DNA of 30,944 nucleotides, from the NCBI GenBank assembly GCA_013911195.1, contig JACETS010000005.1, positions 1 to 30,944 of the forward strand, in the 5' to 3' direction. Below are positions 15,879-23,918 of the stretch, one piece after another (within the stretch, counting starts at the first letter, position 1; each line of letters begins with the position of its first letter). Source of the stretch: Verrucomicrobiales bacterium. Its GTDB lineage: Bacteria; Verrucomicrobiota; Verrucomicrobiia; Verrucomicrobiales; DEV007. A program made the translations under genes and the position numbers. The notes below the pieces were generated by a model that saw only the letters and a list, made by a program, of their open reading frames with translations, did not search any database and was not told where the DNA came from.

Positions 15879-16481
15879 GTGCTAGAATTATTTAAAGAGA
15901 GATTTACATCCAATAACAAAGTTGTATGCATTTGCGCTTTGATTATTTCATATTCTTATGTATCTGCTAATGAAGAATTGGACGATTCTTTAGAAAGCCA
16001 AGGACTTAAGGCGTCGAGATTTATGCCATTAAACAAACCGAATCTTAGAGTTAAGATTCCACAATTTAAAAATGGTGAGCTTGATTGTGTTATTAAAGCA
16101 GATGAGATGACTAGGGTAGATGATGAAAATGTTAAAATCGAAAATATGGAAATAGATTTTTTTGAAAGTGGTGACAAAGAAATGCAGGTGCTCTTTCAAA
16201 GTGCAAAATATAATTTCTTAAAAAATAAGATTAATAGTAATAATAAAACACGAGTCATTAGACCTAATTATTTTACACTTACTGGAGATTCATTAGAATT
16301 TGATGTTGAACAAAAACAAGGCAGAATGGTTGGTAAAGTAAGAATGGTTTTAAAAAATTCAAAAGTAGTAAACAACAACAAAAAACAAAATTTCAGCAAT
16401 GATATAAATCCTACTAAAAATACTTTCTTTTTTATTCGAAAGATCAATTCATTGTTAGAAGCTATTGAGGAAGATAGATAA
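15879..16481 (+). CDS. LptC-like exported protein (probable LPS-transport component)
   Basis: A 200-residue protein with a hydrophobic N-terminal segment (about residues 15-30) ending near VSANEELDD, which may be a cleaved signal or an anchor. The rest reads as alternating beta strands in the LptC/OstA style: a KADEMTRV start, IENMEIDFFESGDKEM, then FQSAKYNFL, and FTLTGDSLEFDVEQKQGRMVGKVRMVL. Similarity is of pattern rather than exact motif. Position supports it: between kdsA and an LptA-like gene followed by lptB. LptC passes LPS from the LptBFG extractor to LptA. The start is GTG at 15879, 10 bases after the kdsA stop, with no Shine-Dalgarno sequence; the GTG of the next gene starts one base after its stop. 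Confidence 0.6.
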   Translation: MLELFKERFTSNNKVVCICALIISYSYVSANEELDDSLESQGLKASRFMPLNKPNLRVKIPQFKNGELDCVIKADEMTRVDDENVKIENMEIDFFESGDKEMQVLFQSAKYNFLKNKINSNNKTRVIRPNYFTLTGDSLEFDVEQKQGRMVGKVRMVLKNSKVVNNNKKQNFSNDINPTKNTFFFIRKINSLLEAIEEDR

Positions 16482-16482
16482 A

Positions 16483-18015
16483 GTGAGCTACTTTAAAAAA
16501 TTTATTATATTATTTTTGGTTTTCACAAGTAATTTCATACTTTGCCAGTTTGATGCGTTCTCAGATGATGAAATAGAAATTAAAGGTAAGAAAAGTGGTG
16601 CTTCCAAAAGTGATGATTTTGCTGAAGCCATGAAGGCTATTGAAAAAGTCAGGAAAGAAGATATTAAAACTGAAATTTTACGTATTGATAAAAAGATTGC
16701 TACTAGCAGATTACACAAGAACCTTCGAGATTCTGTTAGTGATGCTGTTAAACGCCTAGACGATGATGCAGTAGAAAAGATTAAATCGAAGATTGATGAG
16801 GCTGAATCTTTTGCAAAAAAAATATTACAGGAAAATCCTGAACAAATAGAAGATCTTATTAATCTACCTAATAAAGATGATGAATTTGAATCAGATGAAT
16901 TACCGTCACCTCCCGAATTGAATAAGGTTGGAACAAATAGTAATGCTTCGAAAACATTAATTGCTAAACCATTACCTGAAAGAGTTAGGCAATCTGAAGA
17001 GGGTGAAAATGATACGATTATTGATGCCGATGGAAGATTGATATTTGATGGTAGTAGTAGTTTGGGCCCAGATTATCAGGTGGTTATTTTTGAAGATAAC
17101 GTAGTTGTTACGCATCCAAGTTTTGTGATGAAAAGTGATAAGCTTGAAGCTCGATTTAAAAAAGTTTCTCGAGATAATCAATTTAAAAAAGGAAACGCTG
17201 AAATTAATCCAGATCAGTTAGGGGCTGGTCGGTTGGAAATCGCAGAAGCTACAGGGAGAGAGGTTATAGTGACAAGAAGAATTTCAGATGACCAAGTTCA
17301 AGTTGCTAAAGCTGGTAAGGTTACGTTTAAAGCTGCGAACTTTAATGACGCTAATCAAAATGATAAAATCATACTTGAAGTTTTTCCAAGTGTTCAAAAA
17401 GGGCAAAGTAAGGTCATCGCTAAATCTCTCGAAACGCGTATTATTTTAGTTGGTGAAGAAATGATAGTTGAAGGTCCAGTAAGAACGCAAATTGTTGGTG
17501 TTGGGTTATCGGATGTTGAAAATGAAGAAGGAGGAAATGAGCCTAATTTACCCGAGAGTTCACAAAGAGAGACCATAATTGATGCAGAGAATGGTGCCGT
17601 ATTTAATAAGCCAAGTAATGAAAGTAACAAAAGACAGTTAATTTTTGAGGGTAATGTATCCGTCTCCGATTCTGATTTTAATTTATTATCAAATAAATTA
17701 ACCGCCTACGTTCACCCTTTTTCAAAAACTGGCTTAATTGACAAAGCGATCGCAGAAGGGAATGATCAGTATCCAGCCCAGATTAAACACCTTTCGGAAG
17801 ATGGTAAAATGCACTTAGGGAAAGCTGGATCAATAACCTTTTTGGGATCTTCAGGCGATATAATCATGGATGAATGGCCAGAGGTTCGTAGGGATGAGCA
17901 CTCGAGTATTGCAAATCGACGCGATGCTCAAATTATACTCAAAAGAGATGGCAGCATTAGTTCTAGAGGAGTTGACACAAAGATTTTCAGAGAAAAAGAG
18001 AAAGAGGGTCGATAA
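16483..18015 (+). CDS. LptA/OstA-like LPS-transport protein with two OstA-type domains
   Basis: Periplasmic protein expected to form part of the bridge carrying LPS to the outer membrane. I place the start at GTG 16483, giving a clean signal peptide (SYFKKFIILFLVF, about residues 1-24); a TTG in frame at 16465 would overlap the previous gene. After a charged helical region (about 30-140) and a linker, two homologous beta domains follow: one opening with TIIDADGRLIFDG and VVIFEDNVVVTHPSF (from about 177), the second with TIIDAENGAVF and LIFEGNVSVSDSDFNL (from about 363). At about 510 residues it is far longer than E. coli LptA (185). Low-identity assignment supported by lptB directly downstream. 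Confidence 0.65.
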   Translation: MSYFKKFIILFLVFTSNFILCQFDAFSDDEIEIKGKKSGASKSDDFAEAMKAIEKVRKEDIKTEILRIDKKIATSRLHKNLRDSVSDAVKRLDDDAVEKIKSKIDEAESFAKKILQENPEQIEDLINLPNKDDEFESDELPSPPELNKVGTNSNASKTLIAKPLPERVRQSEEGENDTIIDADGRLIFDGSSSLGPDYQVVIFEDNVVVTHPSFVMKSDKLEARFKKVSRDNQFKKGNAEINPDQLGAGRLEIAEATGREVIVTRRISDDQVQVAKAGKVTFKAANFNDANQNDKIILEVFPSVQKGQSKVIAKSLETRIILVGEEMIVEGPVRTQIVGVGLSDVENEEGGNEPNLPESSQRETIIDAENGAVFNKPSNESNKRQLIFEGNVSVSDSDFNLLSNKLTAYVHPFSKTGLIDKAIAEGNDQYPAQIKHLSEDGKMHLGKAGSITFLGSSGDIIMDEWPEVRRDEHSSIANRRDAQIILKRDGSISSRGVDTKIFREKEKEGR

Positions 18016-18051
18016 AATACTGGCAATAATTATAAGTTTTATTTATCAGCA

Positions 18052-18957
18052 TTGAACAAAAAAAGAACAGATTCCGAATATGGTGAATATCGACCCCTCT
18101 CAGCTAGTGAGGTGTCCAAGGATAGCAACTGTAAGACTATACAGGATCTGCTAGAAGAAGAGCATCGAAGTGTAGGAAATAGTGACAAGAATAAAGTCAA
18201 TACACGCGGTCTTAGAAAAACAAAAAGAGATTCTAATCTGTTACTTTCTACAGAAGGATTAGTTAAAATCTATGAAGAGCGTAGAGTTGTTGATGGTATT
18301 GATGTTAAAGTTAATGATAAAGAGATTGTTGGATTGCTTGGGCCTAATGGTGCGGGAAAAACAACTTCTTTCTATATGATCGTTGGTTTGGTTCGCCCTG
18401 ATGCTGGGGAAGTTTTATTTGGATCAAGAAATGTTACGACAATGCCAATGCATTTAAGGGCACGATTAGGTATCGGTTATTTACCTCAAGAAGAGTCGAT
18501 TTTTAGAAAACTTACCGTATATGAAAATATTATGGCGGTACTTGAAACAATGAATTTCGGAAAATCTGAAATGAAAGATAGGTGCCACGTATTGATGAAG
18601 CGTTTTGGTATTGATAAATTAGCTAATAATAGAGCAATTACGCTATCTGGAGGAGAAAAGCGGCGCCTTACAATAGCCCGATCTTTGGTCTCTAATCCCA
18701 AGTTGTTAATGTTAGATGAGCCATTTTCAGGGGTTGACCCAATTGCTGTGGGTGAAATTCAAGAAATTGTTAGTCAGCTAAGAGAAGAGGGGTTGTCAAT
18801 TTTAATTACGGATCATAATGTTCGTGAGACTCTAGGAATTGTTGATAGGGCTTATATGATTTATGAGGGAAAAGTTCTTACTCAAGGAACACGAGATGAA
18901 CTTGTAAACAATCCAGAGGCTCGTAAATTTTACTTAGGAGATCACTTTCGCATGTAG
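18052..18957 (+). CDS. lptB: LPS export ABC transporter ATPase LptB, with N-terminal extension
   Basis: Cytoplasmic ATPase powering extraction of LPS by LptF/LptG. The core (from about residue 63) is a very good LptB match: Walker A GPNGAGKT (97-104), YLPQEESIFRKLTV Q-loop, signature LSGGEKRRLTIARSL, Walker B LLMLDEPFSGVDPI, and the LptB-specific ITDHNVRETL and final FYLGDHFRM. About 62 residues precede the core, charged and low in hydrophobic residues, making 301 residues against roughly 240 usually. The only upstream start in frame is TTG at 18052, without a Shine-Dalgarno sequence; an internal start (for instance GTG at codon 21) cannot be excluded. lptF and lptG are not in the window. Confidence 0.93.
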   Translation: MNKKRTDSEYGEYRPLSASEVSKDSNCKTIQDLLEEEHRSVGNSDKNKVNTRGLRKTKRDSNLLLSTEGLVKIYEERRVVDGIDVKVNDKEIVGLLGPNGAGKTTSFYMIVGLVRPDAGEVLFGSRNVTTMPMHLRARLGIGYLPQEESIFRKLTVYENIMAVLETMNFGKSEMKDRCHVLMKRFGIDKLANNRAITLSGGEKRRLTIARSLVSNPKLLMLDEPFSGVDPIAVGEIQEIVSQLREEGLSILITDHNVRETLGIVDRAYMIYEGKVLTQGTRDELVNNPEARKFYLGDHFRM

Positions 18958-18994
18958 TGAAAATATTCTGCGAGTAAAATTGTAGATTATCGAT

Positions 18995-19966
18995 ATGGCT
19001 TCCAAAAAAAGATCAGGTAAACAAAAGAATAATTTATCAGTAGGTGAGTTTTACAAAAATAATTGTGACGAATTAGGATTATCGCTACAAGGTTCAGACA
19101 TTGGGTTTAACCGTCTAATTAAGGAACCGACAATAAACAGACCAGGCCTAGTTCTCGCAGGTTTTTTTACCTATTTTGCATTTAGACGGATCCAAGTCAT
19201 AGGTAATTCAGAAAATTCTTATTTAAAAAATCTTTCCAAAGATCAGCGAATTAAGCATTTTACCAACTTATGTAGTAGAAAAATTCCTTGTATAGTAATT
19301 TCTAGAGGCCATGAACTTCCAGCTGATCTATTACAAATTGCTGAAAAACATGAAATATCTGTTTTGAAAACTGATATGATTTCAATGAAGTTTATTAACG
19401 CAGCTACTATTCGCCTTGAGTGGGAATTTGCACCTGTTACTAGTGAGCATGGTTGTATGGTGGATGTGCAAGGAATAGGAGTAATGGTTAGGGGTGATAG
19501 CGGTTCAGGAAAAAGTGAATGTGTTTTAGGTTTAATAGAAAGGGGAGCAAGTCTAGTTGCTGATGATATTATAAAATATCGAGCAATTGAAGGTAGAGAA
19601 TTAATAGGTACGTCTCCAGTAACTGGTAGGTTTCATATGGAGGTTAGAGGAATAGGTATAATAAATGTACCTGCTATTTTTGGAGTTGCTTCAATGAGAG
19701 TTGAGAAACGCTTGGATTTAGTAGTAAGTCTAAAAGCCTCTGATAAAATCGATAACATCGAGAGAGTGGGTATTCGTAAGAAAAAATATGAAATTTTAGG
19801 GATCAAAGTTCCTCATGTAGAGCTTCCCGTTGCTGCAGGCCGAGATATGGCTAGTCTAGTAGAAGTGGCTGCACTTGATCAAAAACTTAAGAGTTTTGGT
19901 CACGACAGCGCTATTGAATTTGAGGCGAAATTATTGAAAACTATTTCAGAAAAAGGAATAAACTAG
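18995..19966 (+). CDS. hprK: HPr kinase/phosphorylase
   Basis: Bifunctional enzyme that phosphorylates a serine of HPr with ATP or pyrophosphate, and reverses it. The N-terminal domain (about 13-135) is variable. The C-terminal kinase domain has EHGCMVDVQGIGVMV leading to Walker A GDSGSGKS (167-174), LVADD (187-191), the HprK signature EVRGIGIINV (216-225) and the C-terminal helix region with PVAAGRDMASLVEVAAL. 323 residues is normal. Neighbours: lptB 37 bases upstream, HPr 35 bases downstream, so enzyme and substrate are co-encoded. With no sugar EII gene nearby, the likely job is regulatory signalling of energy or phosphate state. Confidence 0.95.
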   Translation: MASKKRSGKQKNNLSVGEFYKNNCDELGLSLQGSDIGFNRLIKEPTINRPGLVLAGFFTYFAFRRIQVIGNSENSYLKNLSKDQRIKHFTNLCSRKIPCIVISRGHELPADLLQIAEKHEISVLKTDMISMKFINAATIRLEWEFAPVTSEHGCMVDVQGIGVMVRGDSGSGKSECVLGLIERGASLVADDIIKYRAIEGRELIGTSPVTGRFHMEVRGIGIINVPAIFGVASMRVEKRLDLVVSLKASDKIDNIERVGIRKKKYEILGIKVPHVELPVAAGRDMASLVEVAALDQKLKSFGHDSAIEFEAKLLKTISEKGIN

Positions 19967-20001
19967 CACTGAGCATTTATATTGTTATAGTTCATAAGAT
20001 C

Positions 20002-20283
20002 ATGGAAGGTGATGCACAAAAATGTAGTAAAAGGTTTATTATAGGAAATAAACTTGGTTTGCATGCTAGACCTGCAGCGATGTTTGTTAAATTAGCAAAT
20101 ACCTTTACCTCCGAAATATGGGTCAAGCTGGATGATGATGAAGTCAATGGTAAGAGTATTATGGGTTTAATGATGCTTGCGGCACCAGCAGGAAGTGAAT
20201 TGGAGGTTTCTGCAGAAGGTCTAGATAGTACTAATGCCGTTGATGCTCTTGGTGAGTTGATCGAAGGGGGATTTGAGGAATAA
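20002..20283 (+). CDS. ptsH: Phosphocarrier protein HPr
   Basis: A 93-residue carrier that accepts phosphate from EI on a histidine and is modified on a serine by HprK. The active histidine is His21 in GLHARPAAM and the regulatory serine is Ser52 in NGKSIMGLM; both sites are intact, and the whole is shifted by six residues relative to E. coli numbering because of a longer N-terminus (MEGDAQKCSK). Located between hprK and ptsI in the same orientation with short gaps, consistent with one transcript. Confidence 0.96.
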   Translation: MEGDAQKCSKRFIIGNKLGLHARPAAMFVKLANTFTSEIWVKLDDDEVNGKSIMGLMMLAAPAGSELEVSAEGLDSTNAVDALGELIEGGFEE

Positions 20284-20336
20284 TCAGCATTACTTGTTTT
20301 TGTTCTGAAAGGAATCCTTAAACAAATTTGAATTGA

Positions 20337-22112
20337 ATGGGAAAGGAAATTATATCTATTAGCTCAAATTCAGAGAGAAGATTCCAGGGTGTGGGAGTTT
20401 CTCAGGGAATAGCTATAGCCCATGCCTATGTTCGAGGAGACGTTTTTATCGAACCAGATAAATACTCTATAGATCCATCTCAAAAAAATGAAGAGATCCA
20501 AAGACTTGAGACTGCATTAGAGGAGACGAAAAAGCAAATTCACAATCTGAAAGAACAAGTTCGTTTAGCTTCAGGATCAAATAAAGAAGAGGCCATATTT
20601 GATGCTCATCTTTTGGTTTTAGAGGATCATGAGGTGTTAGATAAGGTGCAAAATATGATTCTCAATGATGGGCTTAACGTGGAGTACGCTTTTTACGATA
20701 TAATGGGGCGATATATTCGGGAGCTCAAAAAAATTAATGATCAATATCTTAGAGAGAGAGTGGTGGACATTGAGGATGTAATGAAAAGAGTATTGGTTAA
20801 TCTTTCGAGTGTAGAAAAAGCCGAACAAAGCGCAACTCATGATCATATTCTGGTTATTAAAGAGTTAACCCCATCTGATACTGCTCAAATTGATCATTCA
20901 TTGGTTAAAGGTTTTGCGACCGAAGTCGGTAGCTATACTTCTCATGCGGCGATCATAGCAAGATCGCTTGGGTTGCCTGCCGTTGTTGGTATCCGTGGGT
21001 TGAGTCATCAATTACATACGGGCAACACAATTTTAATTGATGGTTATGAAGGGCTCGTAATTTTAGATCCTAGTGATGAAACTCTTTCAAACTATAAGCA
21101 TTTAAAGCAGGAAAAAAATAAAGTATTACAAAAACTTAAAGAAGCGCGATTTGAAGAGCCAGTCACTAAAGATGGGCGCTCAATCATACTCTCTGCAAAT
21201 ATAGAATTTGCTTATGAAGCTTTGCATGCAAAAGAAAATGGTGCGCAGGGTGTAGGTTTATTCAGGACAGAATTTTTTTATCTGAATAGTAAAGGTTTAC
21301 CTGATGAAGACACCCAAGAGAAAATTTATTCTGAAGTTTCTAATAACTTAGCTCCAGACAATGTAATAATAAGAACGGTTGATATTGGTGGAGATAAAAT
21401 TCCTACAGAAGACAATGAAGTAGAGCTGAACCCATTCCTTGGTTGGCGAGGTATCAGAATTAGTTTAGATAGGCCGGAAATGTTTAAAACTCAACTTCGG
21501 GCGATTTTGAGGTCTGCTCATTCGTCTAGTATTGGTATAATGTTCCCAATGATTTCAACCATTCAAGAGTTGAGGTATGCAAAACAGTTACTTGAAGAAG
21601 TTGAAAGTGATTTAGATAATGAAGGTATTCCTTATGGAAAACCGAGAGAGGTTGGAGCTATGATTGAAGTGCCTAGTGCCGCACTTCTTTCCAGTCAGTT
21701 GGCTAAAGAAGTTGATTTTTTTAGTGTCGGTACCAACGATCTAGTCCAATATACTTTAGCTGTTGATCGAATTAATGAAAATGTTAGTGATTTATATCAA
21801 CCCGCAAATCCTGCAGTGATTAAGTTGTTAGATCAAACTGTACGTTCTGGACATGATGAGGGTATTTGGGTCGGTGTTTGTGGAGAGATGGCATCCGATC
21901 TTTTATTGATCCCGCTTCTATTAGGATTGGGATTTGATGAATTTAGTGTTGGTTCACCTCAAGTTCCTGCAGTCAAATATGCTTTGAGGAAACTTAACTA
22001 TAGAGAATGTAAAGAGATGACAAAAGAAGCAATTAAATGTGGAGATGAAGAAGCGGTTTTAAACTTATGTAGAGAAATCGCCAATACGGCTTATCCGGAG
22101 ATTATAAATTAA
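20337..22112 (+). CDS. ptsI: Phosphoenolpyruvate-protein phosphotransferase (PTS enzyme I)
   Basis: Transfers phosphate from phosphoenolpyruvate to HPr. Order: N-terminal segment RFQGVGVSQGIAIAHAYV (15-32), helical HPr-binding domain (about 45-160), swivel domain with the phosphohistidine His203 in SYTSHAAIIARSLGLPAVVG, and the PEP-binding barrel with GVGLFRTEFFYL, FLGWRGIRI, GAMIEVPSA, SVGTNDLVQYTLAVDR and the catalytic Cys in VGVCGEMASD. At 591 residues it is slightly longer than E. coli EI (575). No EIIA/B/C genes accompany it here, which suggests a regulatory rather than transport PTS, although EII genes could be elsewhere. Its TAA overlaps the ATG of a possible 42-codon ORF. Confidence 0.97.
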   Translation: MGKEIISISSNSERRFQGVGVSQGIAIAHAYVRGDVFIEPDKYSIDPSQKNEEIQRLETALEETKKQIHNLKEQVRLASGSNKEEAIFDAHLLVLEDHEVLDKVQNMILNDGLNVEYAFYDIMGRYIRELKKINDQYLRERVVDIEDVMKRVLVNLSSVEKAEQSATHDHILVIKELTPSDTAQIDHSLVKGFATEVGSYTSHAAIIARSLGLPAVVGIRGLSHQLHTGNTILIDGYEGLVILDPSDETLSNYKHLKQEKNKVLQKLKEARFEEPVTKDGRSIILSANIEFAYEALHAKENGAQGVGLFRTEFFYLNSKGLPDEDTQEKIYSEVSNNLAPDNVIIRTVDIGGDKIPTEDNEVELNPFLGWRGIRISLDRPEMFKTQLRAILRSAHSSSIGIMFPMISTIQELRYAKQLLEEVESDLDNEGIPYGKPREVGAMIEVPSAALLSSQLAKEVDFFSVGTNDLVQYTLAVDRINENVSDLYQPANPAVIKLLDQTVRSGHDEGIWVGVCGEMASDLLLIPLLLGLGFDEFSVGSPQVPAVKYALRKLNYRECKEMTKEAIKCGDEEAVLNLCREIANTAYPEIIN

Positions 22113-22240
22113 TGTTTCCAAATATCTTTTTAGAAAAAGGCCCTCGAGCACCTGTGCTTAAGAAGAAAAAAGTTATTGATGTTGTAACAAATAGAGAAAT
22201 AAGTTTCTTAAACTTATTTCATACAGAGTTAAAACCCTGA
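22112..22240 (+). CDS. Possible 42-residue small protein overlapping the ptsI stop
   Basis: The ATG at 22112-22114 shares one base with the ptsI stop (TAATG), the arrangement expected for termination-reinitiation. The frame stays open for 42 codons to a TGA at 22240, covering nearly all the gap before tRNA-Leu. The peptide is basic in the middle (LKKKKVIDVV) with no signal or membrane span. I recognise no family. It may be a coupled small protein or simply an open frame by chance. Confidence 0.35.
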   Translation: MFPNIFLEKGPRAPVLKKKKVIDVVTNREISFLNLFHTELKP

Positions 22241-22251
22241 ACTCATTAAAT

Positions 22252-22335
22252 GCTCACGTGGCGGAATTGGTAGACGCGCTAGATTCAGGTTCTAGTCCAA
22301 GCAATTGGGTGAAGGTTCGACTCCTTTCGTGAGCA
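22252..22335 (+). tRNA. tRNA-Leu (anticodon CAG), no encoded CCA
   Basis: An 84-base class II tRNA: acceptor GCTCACG/CGTGAGC, D-arm with GCG/CGC, anticodon stem CTAGA/TCTAG with loop TTCAGGT (anticodon CAG, reading CTG), long variable arm closed by CCAA/TTGG, T-arm GAAGG/CCTTT with loop TTCGACT, discriminator A. CCA is not encoded, unlike the tRNA-Gln at 11524. It lies 11 bases after the small ORF and could be processed from the ptsI transcript. Confidence 0.96.
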
Positions 22336-22396
22336 TATCCTTTATATATGCAATAAAATGGATTTCTAGGTATAAATCTATCAACTATAGAATCTT

Positions 22397-23242
22397 TTAC
22401 TTCAGTGCGTCTCTGATTCTCTTAGGAAAGTCTGTAGTTATAGAGTCTACGCCCAAATCTCTGAAGTGCCTCGCTGTCTCAATGTCATTGATGGTCCAGC
22501 AGTGAAAAGACAACTGATTTTGGCGTAATCTTTCAATAAAACTCTGTTTCAGAACTTCTTTATTAGCTTGAGTTCCTAGACCGCTTGCTAGAGATAATTT
22601 AAGAAACTGGAAAACCTCATTTTCACTTGGAGTCCATTTTGATATTTCTTTTATTTTTTTATATGACTCTAAATAATTGGCTTCAATTTCTGGCCACTGG
22701 GATCGACACGATCTAATCACGTTTATATCAAAAGATATAAAACTAATATTCTCTTTGAGTTTTGGTCTCTCCTTAACTTTTAAATCGATCACATGAATTA
22801 ATGGTTTGATGATTTCAGTTCCACATTTTATCTCAATAAAAAATTTTTTGCCCATCGGCAACGAATCAATAACTTCCTCTAATGTTGGAATACGAGCTTT
22901 GAAATATTTTTCATTTTTCCATGACCCTACATCTATTTTTTGAAGTTCGTGGAGGTTGGAATTTTTAACAATAAGTTTGTTTTTCCCTTTGGTTACTTTG
23001 TTCGTGTCCTTGTCATGAATTGCAACTATATGGCCATCGCGAGTAAGGTGGAAATCCCCTTCAATGCCATCAGCCCCTAATTCCCAAGCCAATTTAAAAG
23101 CGTCCATAGTATTTTCTGGTGCTTCTCCAGAAGCACCACGATGAGCTATTATGAGAGGTTTTGAAAAAGCATTAGTTATTAAAGTTAAATAAACAATAAG
23201 AACCAAAATATGATTGATTAATTTATTTTGAGTTCTTTCCAT
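22397..23242 (-). CDS. Secreted glycerophosphodiester phosphodiesterase
   Basis: Hydrolyses glycerophosphodiesters to glycerol 3-phosphate and an alcohol. A signal peptide occupies about residues 1-27 (hydrophobic core ILVLIVYLTLITNAF). The GDPD barrel starts with IIAHRGASGEAPENT (His34, Arg35, Glu43), the metal-binding acids follow in GIEGDFHLTRDG (Glu61, Asp63), the second catalytic histidine is His76 in AIHD, and FFIEIK supplies another acid; it ends with SITTDFPKRI. 281 residues is ordinary. It probably scavenges phosphate or glycerol from phospholipid head groups in the periplasm. Single gene, convergent with tRNA-Leu. The 178-base gap upstream (23243-23420) holds nothing I can name. Confidence 0.92.
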   Translation of the reverse strand: MERTQNKLINHILVLIVYLTLITNAFSKPLIIAHRGASGEAPENTMDAFKLAWELGADGIEGDFHLTRDGHIVAIHDKDTNKVTKGKNKLIVKNSNLHELQKIDVGSWKNEKYFKARIPTLEEVIDSLPMGKKFFIEIKCGTEIIKPLIHVIDLKVKERPKLKENISFISFDINVIRSCRSQWPEIEANYLESYKKIKEISKWTPSENEVFQFLKLSLASGLGTQANKEVLKQSFIERLRQNQLSFHCWTINDIETARHFRDLGVDSITTDFPKRIRDALK

Positions 23243-23420
23243 TTGTCAGCCTAACCTTTGTGACCTATCCATTTGTATATAATGGGTTACGGTTTATTTC
23301 CATTAAAAGAATGGATTTAAGAAGTCACTAATGTGCTAAATGATACTTGATGCTTCGTTTATTGACTGGCCTTGCCATCAATCCAGATTATAACTCTTTC
23401 CTGAGCATCTCTAATCAATG

Positions 23421-23834
23421 CTATTTTAAAGAATACGTCGTATTACGTTTGGATCCTTTTTTCTTCAACCCTTTGATGTCTTTTAAAATATTTCTTATTT
23501 GATTAACCGGTCGATTAGTTTTAGCGCAAATTTCTGAAATGCTTAATGATGTTTTAGAAATTAGCTTTCTTATTTGGTTCTCAACTTTTATTTTATCGTC
23601 CTTTGTTAGTCTCGCTCTGCCTGTAGAGGGTTTTGAAATATTATTCTTATGATTCTTTTTTAAGCTTATTTTAAAATGAAAATCTTCTTCAAATGTTTGA
23701 GCGTATTCCTGTCCAAGTTTTAATATCTCTTTTTCTTTTTGTTTAATTCTTTTTTTTAGGTCTGCAGCGGCCTCTTTTTTTAGTGCAAGAATTTTCTCCT
23801 CAAGAGTTTTAATTTTTTGTATTCTATTAACCAT
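23421..23834 (-). CDS. Small basic coiled-coil protein with C-terminal helix-turn-helix, unknown function
   Basis: 137 residues, very lysine-rich. Residues about 5-48 form a heptad-like helix (KTLEEKILALKKEAAADL, then KEKEILKLGQEYAQ), likely a coiled-coil oligomerisation region. A basic linker follows (about 58-78, containing KPSTGRARLTKDD). The C-terminal 60 residues look like a winged helix-turn-helix: LSISEICAKTNRPVNQIRNIL as the two helices, then GLKKKGSKRNTTYSLK as a wing. I do not recognise the family. The layout, oligomeriser plus basic linker plus DNA-binding end, resembles nucleoid-associated or silencer-type proteins, but that is inference. Single gene, with an AT palindrome just before its start. 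Confidence 0.75.
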   Translation of the reverse strand: MVNRIQKIKTLEEKILALKKEAAADLKKRIKQKEKEILKLGQEYAQTFEEDFHFKISLKKNHKNNISKPSTGRARLTKDDKIKVENQIRKLISKTSLSISEICAKTNRPVNQIRNILKDIKGLKKKGSKRNTTYSLK

Positions 23835-23840
23835 TTAATT

Positions 23841-23857
23841 TAAAATAAATTATTTTA
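23841..23857. promoter_or_regulatory. AT-rich palindrome upstream of the small DNA-binding-like gene
   Basis: TAAAATAA (23841-23848), centre A, TTATTTTA (23850-23857): perfect 8-base arms located 6 bases upstream of the start codon of the minus-strand gene at 23834. It could be an autoregulatory operator, but in DNA this AT-rich such palindromes arise easily. Confidence 0.3.
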
Positions 23858-23918
23858 TATATTAAAGTAAGTTTATTGCAATAAGAAAGTTATTTGTAAG
23901 ATATTGTCTACGAGTGGC

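Noticed and set aside
16465..16482. TTG start for the LptA-like gene
   Set aside because: It would overlap the LptC-like gene and push charged residues ahead of the signal peptide; GTG at 16483 directly after the stop fits better.
22305..22505. 66-codon plus-strand open frame
   Set aside because: It begins inside tRNA-Leu and runs antisense to the phosphodiesterase gene.
23243..23420. Possible gene or repeat in the gap upstream of the phosphodiesterase gene
   Set aside because: Read on both strands; only a TATAAT-like hexamer at 23278-23283 with no suitably placed gene. No repeat or structured RNA was evident.
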